Below, piece by piece: positions 1 through 5,746 of a stretch of 6,340 nt of DNA (positions within the stretch are counted from its first letter, which is position 1; every line of letters begins with the position of its first letter). The position numbers and the translations under genes are program-made. The notes under the pieces are model-generated. The model saw only the letters and a program-made list of their open reading frames with translations, made no database searches and was not told the DNA's origin. The stretch comes from an uncultured Flavobacteriaceae bacterium (GTDB taxonomy: Bacteria > Bacteroidota > Bacteroidia > Flavobacteriales > Flavobacteriaceae), in contig CAJWAY010000066.1 in NCBI GenBank assembly GCA_913020685.1, forward strand, positions 1-6,340. Direction: 5' to 3'.

Positions 1-43
1 TGGAAATCCTGATTATCAGGGTATTGTCTATTTAGCTAGATAA
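1..43 (+). CDS. 3' end of an upstream gene, possibly a T9SS-secreted protein with a type B C-terminal domain (partial)
   Basis: Reading from base 2, an open frame gives GNPDYQGIVYLAR and then TAA at 41-43; its 5' part is outside the window. The ending (a hydrophobic strand after a Gly, closing with Leu-x-Arg) resembles the last strand of the gliding-motility-associated (type B) C-terminal domain that sends proteins through the T9SS, many of which end in G-x-V-x-L-x-R-like residues. It lies 3 nt upstream of a PorP/SprF-type gene, the usual position of such a substrate, so the two are probably co-transcribed. Thirteen residues are too few to identify a family. The assignment rests on the ending and the neighbour, and any other gene could end this way. 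Confidence 0.4.
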   Translation, partial: GNPDYQGIVYLAR

Positions 44-46
44 TAA

Positions 47-952
47 ATGATTTTAAGATATCTGTTTTTCCTATTTCCACTGGCACTCTTATGTCAGCAA
101 GACGGATATCTCTCACTCTATAACTTCAATATGAATTTGATTAACCCCGCCTTTGCTGGGTCTGAGGGAGGTAATGTTTTTTCTCTGACATCAAGAAATC
201 AGTGGAACACTATAGAGGACAGTCCACAGACTACAGGTTTTTCATATTCCTTCGCGAGGAGTAATAATGTGGGACTAGGAGTATCAATTATCTCTGATAA
301 AATTTTTATAGAAAATCAGACGATGATAAATGTTGACTTTTCCTACAAACTCACCTTAGGGAATGATAGTGCTGTATTTCTTGGAATTAAAGGGGGTGGG
401 AATTCATACAGTGCAGACCCGACTCCTCTATTGGGCTCTACCAATATTCCTGATCCAGCCCAAAAATCCTTGAGTAGGTTTAATCCCAATATGGGAGTAG
501 GTTTTTTATTTAAAATGGCCAATTTATATGTTTCCGGTTCTATGCCCAGATTATTCAACTCAAGAAGAGACGAAGACGTCATAATTCAATCTAGGGACAG
601 AATTCACATCTACCTTGCAGGAGGAGCAGAGTTCAACATCAATGAAGATTTTGCAATTAAACCCAATGTTATCTACAGGAAAGGTGAAGGACTTCCTAAT
701 TCAATTGATTTCAATAGTTGGGTTTCATATCTCAATAAGTTTGACATTGGGATTTCATTTAAATCAGGCTCTATTTTTTCATTTCTTACCTCTGTAGGTA
801 TCGGGGAAAAAATATCTATTGGGTATGCTTACGATACTTATATGGATTCAACTCTTTCCGGACTCAACCTCAATGGGCATGAACTCGCTATAAGATTGAA
901 TCTTGGAGGAGCTCCCGAAAAAACTGAAGCAGAAGAAGAAACTCAAGAATAG
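47..952 (+). CDS. PorP/SprF family type IX secretion system outer-membrane protein
   Basis: A 301-residue protein of the PorP/SprF family, predicted outer-membrane beta-barrels of the T9SS; in gliding flavobacteria SprF is needed to secrete the adhesin SprB. A hydrophobic signal peptide covers about residues 1-16, with QQDG just after the likely cleavage site. The family signature follows: N-x-x-x-INPAFAGS (about 28-39), a SRNQW block (49-53), then GLGVSIISDKI (76-86), NPNMGVGFLF (146-155), SMPRLF (165-170) and a C-terminal IGYAYD...LSGLNLNGHEL segment (258-280). The length is near that of typical members. The last 12 or so residues form an acidic tail (EKTEAEEETQE) that I do not recall as a family feature. 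ATG at 47 comes 3 nt after the upstream stop, which suggests an operon. The genome may hold many paralogues, so a specific symbol (porP or sprF) is not justified. Confidence 0.9.
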   Translation: MILRYLFFLFPLALLCQQDGYLSLYNFNMNLINPAFAGSEGGNVFSLTSRNQWNTIEDSPQTTGFSYSFARSNNVGLGVSIISDKIFIENQTMINVDFSYKLTLGNDSAVFLGIKGGGNSYSADPTPLLGSTNIPDPAQKSLSRFNPNMGVGFLFKMANLYVSGSMPRLFNSRRDEDVIIQSRDRIHIYLAGGAEFNINEDFAIKPNVIYRKGEGLPNSIDFNSWVSYLNKFDIGISFKSGSIFSFLTSVGIGEKISIGYAYDTYMDSTLSGLNLNGHELAIRLNLGGAPEKTEAEEETQE

Positions 953-987
953 TAAAATATAAACAACCTGACATATAAAATTAAAGA

Positions 988-1019
988 TTTCTTCACTTTA
1001 AATAAATGGATTAACTTTA
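988..1019 (+). promoter_or_regulatory. Weak candidate promoter before the fatty acid hydroxylase gene
   Basis: TAACTTTA at 1012-1019 matches the Bacteroidota -7 consensus TAnnTTTG at 7 of 8 positions (final A for G). TTTC at 988-991 stands 20 nt upstream, where a -33 TTTG would be expected. The leader would be only about 10 nt. In AT-rich DNA such matches arise easily, so this is a guess. Confidence 0.2.
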
Positions 1020-1035
1020 ATGTAAGATAAATTGA

Positions 1036-1872
1036 ATGTACGAGTTAATCAATTATTTTGAAAATATTCCTACCATCCATAGGAGTATATTAATTGTTGG
1101 AGGAATAACTATTTTTTGGTTTTTAGAGGGTCTATTTCCATTAGTTCGATTCAATTACAAAAAGTGGCAGCATGCAATTCCAAATTTCTTTTTTACACTT
1201 ACTACCATTGTCATTAACCTGTCAATGGCATTTTTACTCTTGAACACCTCGGACTGGACTATTCACAATAATTTTGGACTATTACAATGGATTCCGGGTC
1301 TAACATTATGGGGTGAAATAATTTTGGGAGTTTTGCTATTAGATTTTGTTGGAGCATACCTTCCACATTATACCGAACATCGGATCAAACCACTGTGGAT
1401 GATTCATCTGGTTCACCACAGCGATCCCAATGTAGACACTACGACTGCAAACAGGCATCACCCACTAGAAAGTGTTATTAGATTTTTATTTACCCTACTG
1501 GGTGTTTTTATTATAGGTACCTCAATTGGTATTGTCATGCTCTACCAGGCTTTGTCTTTGGTGTCTACTCAATTCAATCACGCAAATATTAGATTACCCA
1601 AAAAGCTTGATCAGTGGATCAGTTATATTTTTGTTTCTCCTGACATGCATAAAATTCACCACCATTACCGTTTGCCCTATACGGACACTAATTTCGGGAA
1701 CATCTTCTCCATATGGGATAGAATGCTTGGAACTTTCAGTAACTATGAAAGAGAGAAAATTATCTATGGTGTAGACGTTTTCCCTGATGAGAAAAAAAAC
1801 AGTCAAATAAAAAGTTTACTAAAGCAACCCTTTGAAAAATATAAAAGGCCAACCATGGAAAAATTAGACTAG
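1036..1872 (+). CDS. Sterol desaturase / fatty acid hydroxylase superfamily membrane protein
   Basis: A 278-residue integral membrane protein with the histidine clusters of the non-haem di-iron fatty acid hydroxylase superfamily: HYTEH (111-115), HLVHH (124-128), NRHHP (139-143), a single H in FNHAN (182) and HKIHHH (205-210), then DTNFGNIFSIWDRMLGT (217-233), typical of the family's C-terminal part. Hydrophobic segments lie at about 16-36, 50-70, 92-110 and 148-177. Known members use O2 and electrons to hydroxylate or desaturate lipids (sterols, fatty acids, sphingolipids, carotenoids) at the membrane. All expected iron ligands appear present, so the enzyme is probably active; its substrate cannot be told from sequence. 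ATG 1036 is preceded directly by an in-frame TGA, which fixes the start. The gene is 83 nt after the PorP-like gene and converges on hisS, sharing a CTAG for both stops. Confidence 0.88.
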   Translation: MYELINYFENIPTIHRSILIVGGITIFWFLEGLFPLVRFNYKKWQHAIPNFFFTLTTIVINLSMAFLLLNTSDWTIHNNFGLLQWIPGLTLWGEIILGVLLLDFVGAYLPHYTEHRIKPLWMIHLVHHSDPNVDTTTANRHHPLESVIRFLFTLLGVFIIGTSIGIVMLYQALSLVSTQFNHANIRLPKKLDQWISYIFVSPDMHKIHHHYRLPYTDTNFGNIFSIWDRMLGTFSNYEREKIIYGVDVFPDEKKNSQIKSLLKQPFEKYKRPTMEKLD

Positions 1873-1882
1873 GCTAAGTCTA
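1859..1882 (-). terminator. Possible weak terminator of hisS at the convergent junction
   Basis: TAGACT (1865-1870) and AGTCTA (1877-1882) form a 6-bp stem with a 6-nt loop around the two overlapping stop codons. Read on the minus strand, the stem is followed by ATTTTT (1864-1859). The stem is short and poor in GC, and there is no matching T-run on the plus strand, so any termination would serve hisS mainly. Confidence 0.3.
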
Positions 1883-3251
1883 TTAAAATATTGAACATTT
1901 GATCAATAGGATACTCTTTCTGTTTCCCACTCACCATGTTTTTCAATACAAAAACTTTTTTTTGTAATTCCTCTGAACCAAGGATTACAACGTTTGGGAT
2001 GGATCTTTCATTAGCATAATTTAATTGTTTTTTTAATTTGACTGGCTTGGGATAAAGTTCACAGGGAAAGTGTTTATCTCTAAGTTTTATCAACTGGTCA
2101 AAACAAAAAATAACTGAGTCATCTCCAAAATTTGAGAACATTAGTTTTACTTTTTCCTCCAAGTTAGATGGAAATAGATTCAATTCCTCTAAAACTAAAA
2201 AAATACGATCAAAACCAAAAGAGATACCAAATCCACTGGTATTTTTTAGTCCAAAGAAATCAGTAAGATTATCATAACGACCACCTCCACCAATTGAACC
2301 CATCTTAATGCCCTCTGGTGGCATTACCTCAAGTATCAGACCTGTATAGTAATTTAATCCTCTTGCCAAAGTGATGTCAAATTTTAGATTCACTGCTTTT
2401 AGAGATTGTCTATTCAATTGGTTATAGATAAATTTTAACTCATCAATACCCTCCCCTGCTATTTCAATCCCCTCTAAGACTCTCGCAACATAGGCTAATT
2501 GGGTTTCAAAGTTTCCCTCTAGGGAAAGGAATGGTTTTAGACGTTCAATGGCACTGGATTTAAATCCTTGAGAATGGAGCAACTTGATTACCCCATCTTT
2601 GCCAATTTTTCTCAACTTGTCTAATGCAACAGTAAAGTTCATAAATTGAGATTCGGCACCAATAAATTCAGCTACACCTGCAAGTATTTTACGGTGATTG
2701 AGGTGGACTTTTACACCTTTAAGATCAAGCATTGTAAATGCGCGATCATAAAGTATTACTCCCTCCACCTCGTTCCACAGTGAACGCTCTCCTACCACAT
2801 CTGCATCACATTGTAAAAATTCTTGAAATCTTCCATGTTGAGGGCGATCAGCTCGCCAAACCGTTTGCATTTGATAACGACGAAATGGAAAGATAATATC
2901 GTTTTGATATTGGGCCACATAACGGGAAAAAGGAACAGTAAGATCGTAACGAAGAGCTTTTTGTGAAAGTGAATTGGAAAATTTGGATAATTCTCCATTT
3001 TGAAATGCCTGCAAATCAATATTTTTAATCTTTTCTCCAGAGTTTAATATTTTAAAAATCAATCTATCCCCCTCTTCCCCATACTTACCCAATAAAGTTT
3101 CAGAACGTTCAAATGATGGAGTTTCTATGGGCTGAAATCCAAAGCTCTCAAAAACTGATGCTAACTGAGCTTTCAAATAATTTCTCTTAGAAATAACTAC
3201 AGGCGAAAAATCGCGAGTCCCTTTGGGTATAGATGGTTTAATACTAGACAT
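1869..3251 (-). CDS. hisS: Histidine--tRNA ligase (HisRS)
   Basis: A class II aminoacyl-tRNA synthetase of 460 residues that charges tRNA-His in the cytoplasm. From the chosen start: PKGTRDFSP (9-17) at the N-terminus; PIETPSFE (41-48) in motif 1; KYGEEGDRLIFKI (56-68); motif 2 FRRYQMQTVWRADRPQHGRF (123-142) leading into EFLQCDADVVG; the histidine-binding LARGLNYYTG (295-304); GGGGRYDNL (321-329); motif 3 GFGISFGFDRIFLVLEE (340-356); and a C-terminal anticodon-binding domain (about 367-460). RGLNYY in place of RGLDYY is, as I recall, common in Bacteroidota. The start is the ATG at 3251-3249, which puts MSSIKPSIPKGTRDF at the N-terminus as in relatives; the frame also opens at a TTG at 3278, but that would add nine atypical residues. 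It follows the DUF6495-like gene by 37 nt, probably in the same transcript. Confidence 0.97.
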   Translation of the reverse strand: MSSIKPSIPKGTRDFSPVVISKRNYLKAQLASVFESFGFQPIETPSFERSETLLGKYGEEGDRLIFKILNSGEKIKNIDLQAFQNGELSKFSNSLSQKALRYDLTVPFSRYVAQYQNDIIFPFRRYQMQTVWRADRPQHGRFQEFLQCDADVVGERSLWNEVEGVILYDRAFTMLDLKGVKVHLNHRKILAGVAEFIGAESQFMNFTVALDKLRKIGKDGVIKLLHSQGFKSSAIERLKPFLSLEGNFETQLAYVARVLEGIEIAGEGIDELKFIYNQLNRQSLKAVNLKFDITLARGLNYYTGLILEVMPPEGIKMGSIGGGGRYDNLTDFFGLKNTSGFGISFGFDRIFLVLEELNLFPSNLEEKVKLMFSNFGDDSVIFCFDQLIKLRDKHFPCELYPKPVKLKKQLNYANERSIPNVVILGSEELQKKVFVLKNMVSGKQKEYPIDQMFNILIDLA

Positions 3252-3258
3252 ATTTTGC

Positions 3259-3277
3259 TGATCTTTAACAAAGATCA
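3259..3277 (-). repeat. Perfect 8-bp inverted repeat in the hisS leader
   Basis: TGATCTTT (3259-3266) and AAAGATCA (3270-3277) are perfect inverted copies around a 3-nt centre. In the minus-strand transcript the hairpin would end 7 nt before the hisS ATG, inside the 37-nt gap after the upstream stop. No T-run follows on the minus strand, so it is not a typical terminator. It could affect translation or transcript processing, or be chance. Confidence 0.45.
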
Positions 3278-3288
3278 AACAATTCTAA

Positions 3289-3762
3289 TTATTTTGAAAG
3301 AAAACTTTTTAAGTCCTCATATGTTTTACCATCTGAAACGGTAGCCCCTTGTCTCATTAGTTTGAACTTTTCCAATTTAAAATCATCAGTAAAAGATCGA
3401 CTTGACTCAAAAATAGCAACCCTAGGATCCAATAAATTCTTGGCTAACCACTTCTTATAATCTTTTTGCATTAGTGATGGACAGTCTTCATCAACACGAA
3501 TCAAAATCAAATCAATCTGAGCATCTTTACATTTGAACAAAAACAAATGATAATCACTTCTATTTTCGAGATAAGTAATTTTTTCAAGTGAATTATCCCA
3601 CACAAAATCACTAAACTGATCCAATAAGTCGTCTGTTAGATCAGGATTTTTTGTTTTGATTTGATGCCAGTTAATTTTATCGATGGATTGAGCCGCAAGA
3701 AAAATGGCAAATTCCTCATGAAGGATCTTAAATTGTTCCTTGGACAAACGTGAGTACTTCAT
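3289..3762 (-). CDS. Conserved hypothetical protein, DUF6495-like
   Basis: A 157-residue soluble protein with no signal peptide or membrane segment. It resembles, from memory, the Bacteroidota family of unknown function DUF6495: an N-terminal MKYSRLSKEQF...LHEEFAIFLAAQSID (1-28), then FSDFVWDNSLEKITYLE (50-66), an alternating hydrophobic stretch HLFLFKC...IDLILIRVD (72-91), and SFTDDFKLEKFKLMRQGA (123-140). No catalytic motif is visible, so no function is offered. The start is ATG 3762-3760; an in-frame GTG at 3789 lies inside the rplI terminator and would add nine unlikely residues. Only 12 nt separate the end of the terminator T-run from this ATG, leaving almost no room for a leader. The gene lies 37 nt upstream of hisS, which suggests co-transcription. 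Confidence 0.75.
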   Translation of the reverse strand: MKYSRLSKEQFKILHEEFAIFLAAQSIDKINWHQIKTKNPDLTDDLLDQFSDFVWDNSLEKITYLENRSDYHLFLFKCKDAQIDLILIRVDEDCPSLMQKDYKKWLAKNLLDPRVAIFESSRSFTDDFKLEKFKLMRQGATVSDGKTYEDLKSFLSK

Positions 3763-3774
3763 AAAATCAAATGC

Positions 3775-3800
3775 AAAAAAAAACCCCACTCAATGTGGGG
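3775..3800 (-). terminator. Strong intrinsic terminator after rplI
   Basis: Read on the minus strand: CCCCAC (3800-3795), a 5-nt loop ATTGA, GTGGGG (3789-3784), then nine T (3783-3775). The 6-bp GC-rich stem followed directly by a T-run is a textbook Rho-independent terminator. It starts 18 nt after the rplI stop and closes the rpsF-rpsR-rplI operon. The stem lacks a T-run on the plus strand, so it works in one direction. Confidence 0.9.
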
Positions 3801-3818
3801 TATAGATATCTTTAAAAT

Positions 3819-4271
3819 TTATTTTTTCTCAGGTATAACTTCAAAAGGAAATTGAATCGAAACCTCTCTATGGAGTCTGATTTTTGCTTCATAACTTCCT
3901 AAACGTTTTATGGTTTTACCAGGAATAGCAATGGAATTTTTGTCAATTTCATGTCCTTGAGATTCAAATACTTTGACTAAATCAACAGCTGAAACAGATC
4001 CAAATAATTTTTCTCCGCTACCAACCTTGGAGGGAATCTTAATAACTAAATCCATAAGCTTTTTACCTAATGCTGTCGCATTGTCAATAATCTTTTTCTC
4101 TTTGAAGGCTTTTTGTTTAAGGTTTTCAGCCAATATTTTTTTGGCTGATGCTGTAGCCAATACAGCTTTACCTTGAGGGATCAAATAGTTTCTCCCATAT
4201 CCATTTTTGACTTTTACTAAATCATCTTTAAAGCCAAGATTTTCTATGTTTTCTTTTAATATAATTTGCAT
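3819..4271 (-). CDS. rplI: 50S ribosomal protein bL9
   Basis: A 150-residue protein, the usual length for bL9, which binds 23S rRNA and sits near the L1 stalk of the large subunit. The N-terminal rRNA-binding domain starts MQIILKENIENLG and carries the signature GYGRNYLIPQGKAV (24-37). A long, lysine-rich connecting helix follows at about 41-75, and the C-terminal domain has GEKLFGSVS (86-94) and IKRLGSYEAKIRLHREV (121-137). Its ATG lies 12 nt after the rpsR stop, with no Shine-Dalgarno sequence. It is the last gene of the rpsF-rpsR-rplI operon and is followed by a strong terminator. Nothing looks truncated or altered. Confidence 0.98.
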   Translation of the reverse strand: MQIILKENIENLGFKDDLVKVKNGYGRNYLIPQGKAVLATASAKKILAENLKQKAFKEKKIIDNATALGKKLMDLVIKIPSKVGSGEKLFGSVSAVDLVKVFESQGHEIDKNSIAIPGKTIKRLGSYEAKIRLHREVSIQFPFEVIPEKK

Positions 4272-4283
4272 GACTTAAAGATT

Positions 4284-4580
4284 TTACTTGAGAAGGTCTG
4301 CAACGTAGGGCATCAAAGCCAAATGGCGTGCCCTTTTAATTGCTACTGAAACTTTCCTTTGATACTTAAGAGAGGTTCCAGTTAGACGTCTTGGTAATAT
4401 TTTACCTTGTTCATTAACAAATTTCAAAAGGAAATCAGGATCCTTGTAATCTATATACTTGATACCTGATCTTTTAAATCTACAATATTTTTTTTTGATA
4501 TTGGTATCAATATTTAGAGGGGTTAAATAGCGGATTTCCCCTTCTTTTTTACCGGACGATTGTTCATCAATTTTTGACAT
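4284..4580 (-). CDS. rpsR: 30S ribosomal protein bS18
   Basis: A 98-residue small-subunit protein that pairs with bS6 on the platform of the 30S subunit. The conserved core is IRYLTPLNIDTNIKKKYCRF (16-35), KYIDYKDPDFLLKFV (41-55), NEQGKILPRRLTGTSLKYQR (56-75) and AIKRARHLALMPYV (80-93). The frame stays open upstream to 4652 inside rpsF, but ATG 4580-4578 gives the normal N-terminus and lies 4 nt after the rpsF stop; the longer form would add 24 residues read out of frame from rpsF. The 4-nt gap suggests translational coupling. In Bacteroidota ribosomes bS18, bS6 and bS21 are reported to sequester the 16S rRNA anti-Shine-Dalgarno tail, which fits the lack of such sites here. Confidence 0.98.
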   Translation of the reverse strand: MSKIDEQSSGKKEGEIRYLTPLNIDTNIKKKYCRFKRSGIKYIDYKDPDFLLKFVNEQGKILPRRLTGTSLKYQRKVSVAIKRARHLALMPYVADLLK

Positions 4581-4584
4581 CTTT

Positions 4585-4929
4585 TTAAGCTTTGACTTTA
4601 GTTTGAATTCTTTTCTTCCTTTTGTCAGCCCACTCTTTAGCGTGCACATCAAGTTTAACAGTTAAAAAACGCATTACTCGTTCGTCTCTACGAAATTCGA
4701 CTTCTAAATCATTGATTACTTCACCATTTCCTTCGAACTCTAACAAATGGTAAAAACCACTATTCTTGTTTTGGATCGTAAAGGCGAGTTTTTTAAGTCC
4801 CCAATTTTCTTTATGAACAATTTTACACTTTCTTGACTCTAAAAGTGATTCATACTTTTTGACTGCCTCCTCTATCTGATTTTCAGATAGAACGGGATTT
4901 AAGATGAAGACAGTTTCGTAATTACTCAT
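4585..4929 (-). CDS. rpsF: 30S ribosomal protein bS6
   Basis: A 114-residue protein of the bS6 family, which binds the 16S rRNA platform together with bS18. It starts MSNYETVFILNPVLSE, has the conserved WGLKKLAFTIQNKNSGFYHL (43-62) and FRRDERVMRFLTVKL (79-93), and ends in a basic tail (KRKKRIQTKVKA) of the kind seen in Bacteroidota members. It is the first gene of the rpsF-rpsR-rplI operon. A clear promoter lies 21-51 nt upstream, giving a short leader of about 15 nt that is A-rich and has no Shine-Dalgarno sequence. Many other bacteria carry ssb between rpsF and rpsR; it is absent here. Confidence 0.98.
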   Translation of the reverse strand: MSNYETVFILNPVLSENQIEEAVKKYESLLESRKCKIVHKENWGLKKLAFTIQNKNSGFYHLLEFEGNGEVINDLEVEFRRDERVMRFLTVKLDVHAKEWADKRKKRIQTKVKA

Positions 4930-4949
4930 ACTATATTTTTTTTGAAATG

Positions 4950-4980
4950 CAAAAGTAAGTTAATCATTAAATTACACCAA
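4950..4980 (-). promoter_or_regulatory. Promoter of the rpsF-rpsR-rplI operon (Bacteroidota housekeeping type)
   Basis: On the minus strand, TACTTTTG (4957-4950) matches the Bacteroidota -7 consensus TAnnTTTG perfectly. TTG (4980-4978) stands 20 nt upstream as the -33 element, within the usual spacing. The start of transcription would fall at about 4943-4945, roughly 15 nt before the rpsF ATG. The spacer holds a small palindrome, TTAAT-C-ATTAA (4960-4970), that could be an operator but may be chance. Confidence 0.75.
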
Positions 4981-4999
4981 GAGAATCCCTGCTTTTTAG

Positions 5000-5010
5000 T
5001 TTTTTTTTTT
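5000..5010. promoter_or_regulatory. T11/A11 tract between divergent genes, possible UP-like element
   Basis: Eleven T on the plus strand (A on the minus strand) lie about 20 nt upstream of the -33 element of the rpsF promoter. Position and base run fit an A-tract that strengthens a ribosomal-protein promoter, but this is inference. The rest of the 118-nt divergent region holds no clear promoter for the LytTR gene. Confidence 0.3.
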
Positions 5011-5047
5011 AAATTTATATTGAAACTTTAGAATTTTTTGCCCCATT

Positions 5048-5746
5048 GTGAAACTCAAGTGCATATACATTGAACCTAATCCTGTAGACCGCCTACAATT
5101 TCTTCAATTATTAAAAAATTACCCCGAAATTATCTTAGAGGCTGAATTCTCAAATGCTTTGAATGCAATAGAGTATCTAAATTACAATTCAATTGATTTT
5201 GCAATTGTTGCCTCTGACCTGCCTATTTGCAATGTATTTGAATTTGTGGAGCAACTTAAAGACCATATTGAAATTATCTTACTTACCAAAACTCCAATGG
5301 ATGCCATTAAATCTTATGAAAAGGGATATTTAGATTGTTTGCTTAAACCAGTTTCTAAAGGCCGATTAAAAAACTCAATTGATCGACTTGTTAATAAATT
5401 CGAATTGCAAAGTGTCATTCGGGAAAAAAAGGAGTCAGTTGTTCATTTTAAATGTAATTTTAAATCAGAAAAGGTTCGGACCAATAATATTCGATGGATT
5501 GAAGCCATGGGTGATTATGTAAAAGTAGTGACTGAAAGCAAAAACTATATGGTACTATCAACTATGAAATCTTTTCTAGACAAGCTTCCGAAAAATCAAT
5601 TTATTAGAATCCACAAATCCTATATTGTAAATCTCAAAAAAGTAATCAATTTTACTACTAATAATGTAAATACTGATGGAGAAATGCTCCCTCTTAGCCG
5701 CAAACAAAAGAGTATTTTCAAAGAGAATTTTATCAATTTTCAATAA
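5048..5746 (+). CDS. LytTR-family regulator with a degenerate receiver domain
   Basis: A 232-residue response-regulator-like protein: receiver domain (about 2-118) and LytTR DNA-binding domain (about 135-230). The LytTR part is well kept: IRWIEAMGDYVKVVTE (148-163), LSTMKSFLDKLPKNQFIRIH (170-189), KSYIVNLKKV (190-199) and PLSRKQK (215-221). The receiver keeps Thr80 and Lys100-Pro101, but the acidic pair that normally reads VDDEP is IEPNP (8-12), and the phospho-acceptor Asp aligns with Ala55 in DFAIVASDLP (50-59). Asp57 is two residues off. Normal Asp phosphorylation is therefore unlikely. The start is GTG 5048, since an in-frame stop lies at 5021-5023 and the next Met is residue 84. No histidine kinase is beside it. 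It is divergent from rpsF (118-nt gap) and overlaps the priA end by 7 nt. Its targets are unknown. Confidence 0.9.
   Translation: MKLKCIYIEPNPVDRLQFLQLLKNYPEIILEAEFSNALNAIEYLNYNSIDFAIVASDLPICNVFEFVEQLKDHIEIILLTKTPMDAIKSYEKGYLDCLLKPVSKGRLKNSIDRLVNKFELQSVIREKKESVVHFKCNFKSEKVRTNNIRWIEAMGDYVKVVTESKNYMVLSTMKSFLDKLPKNQFIRIHKSYIVNLKKVINFTTNNVNTDGEMLPLSRKQKSIFKENFINFQ

Noticed and set aside
47..103. Cys16 at the end of the PorP-like signal peptide as a lipoprotein site
   Set aside because: The residues before it (ALLC) do not fit the usual lipobox with a small residue at -1, and the family forms outer-membrane barrels cut by ordinary signal peptidase.
343..582. Open frame on the minus strand inside the PorP-like gene
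   Set aside because: It is fully inside a well-supported gene on the other strand and resembles no family I know.
1526..1806. Open frames on both strands inside the hydroxylase gene
   Set aside because: They lie within the conserved histidine-motif region of the real gene and have no features of their own.
2792..3019. Second open frame inside hisS on the same strand
   Set aside because: It overlaps the conserved motif 2 region of hisS and looks like a frame shadow.
3252..3278. Longer hisS starting at TTG 3278
   Set aside because: It would add nine residues not seen in relatives, begin with TTG and run through the hairpin; ATG 3251 gives the normal N-terminus.
4581..4652. Longer rpsR starting at 4652
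   Set aside because: The extra 24 codons overlap rpsF in another frame; bS18 normally starts at the ATG at 4580.
5011..5047. Promoter for the LytTR gene
   Set aside because: Several AT-rich partial matches exist, but none combines a good TAnnTTTG with a TTG at proper spacing.
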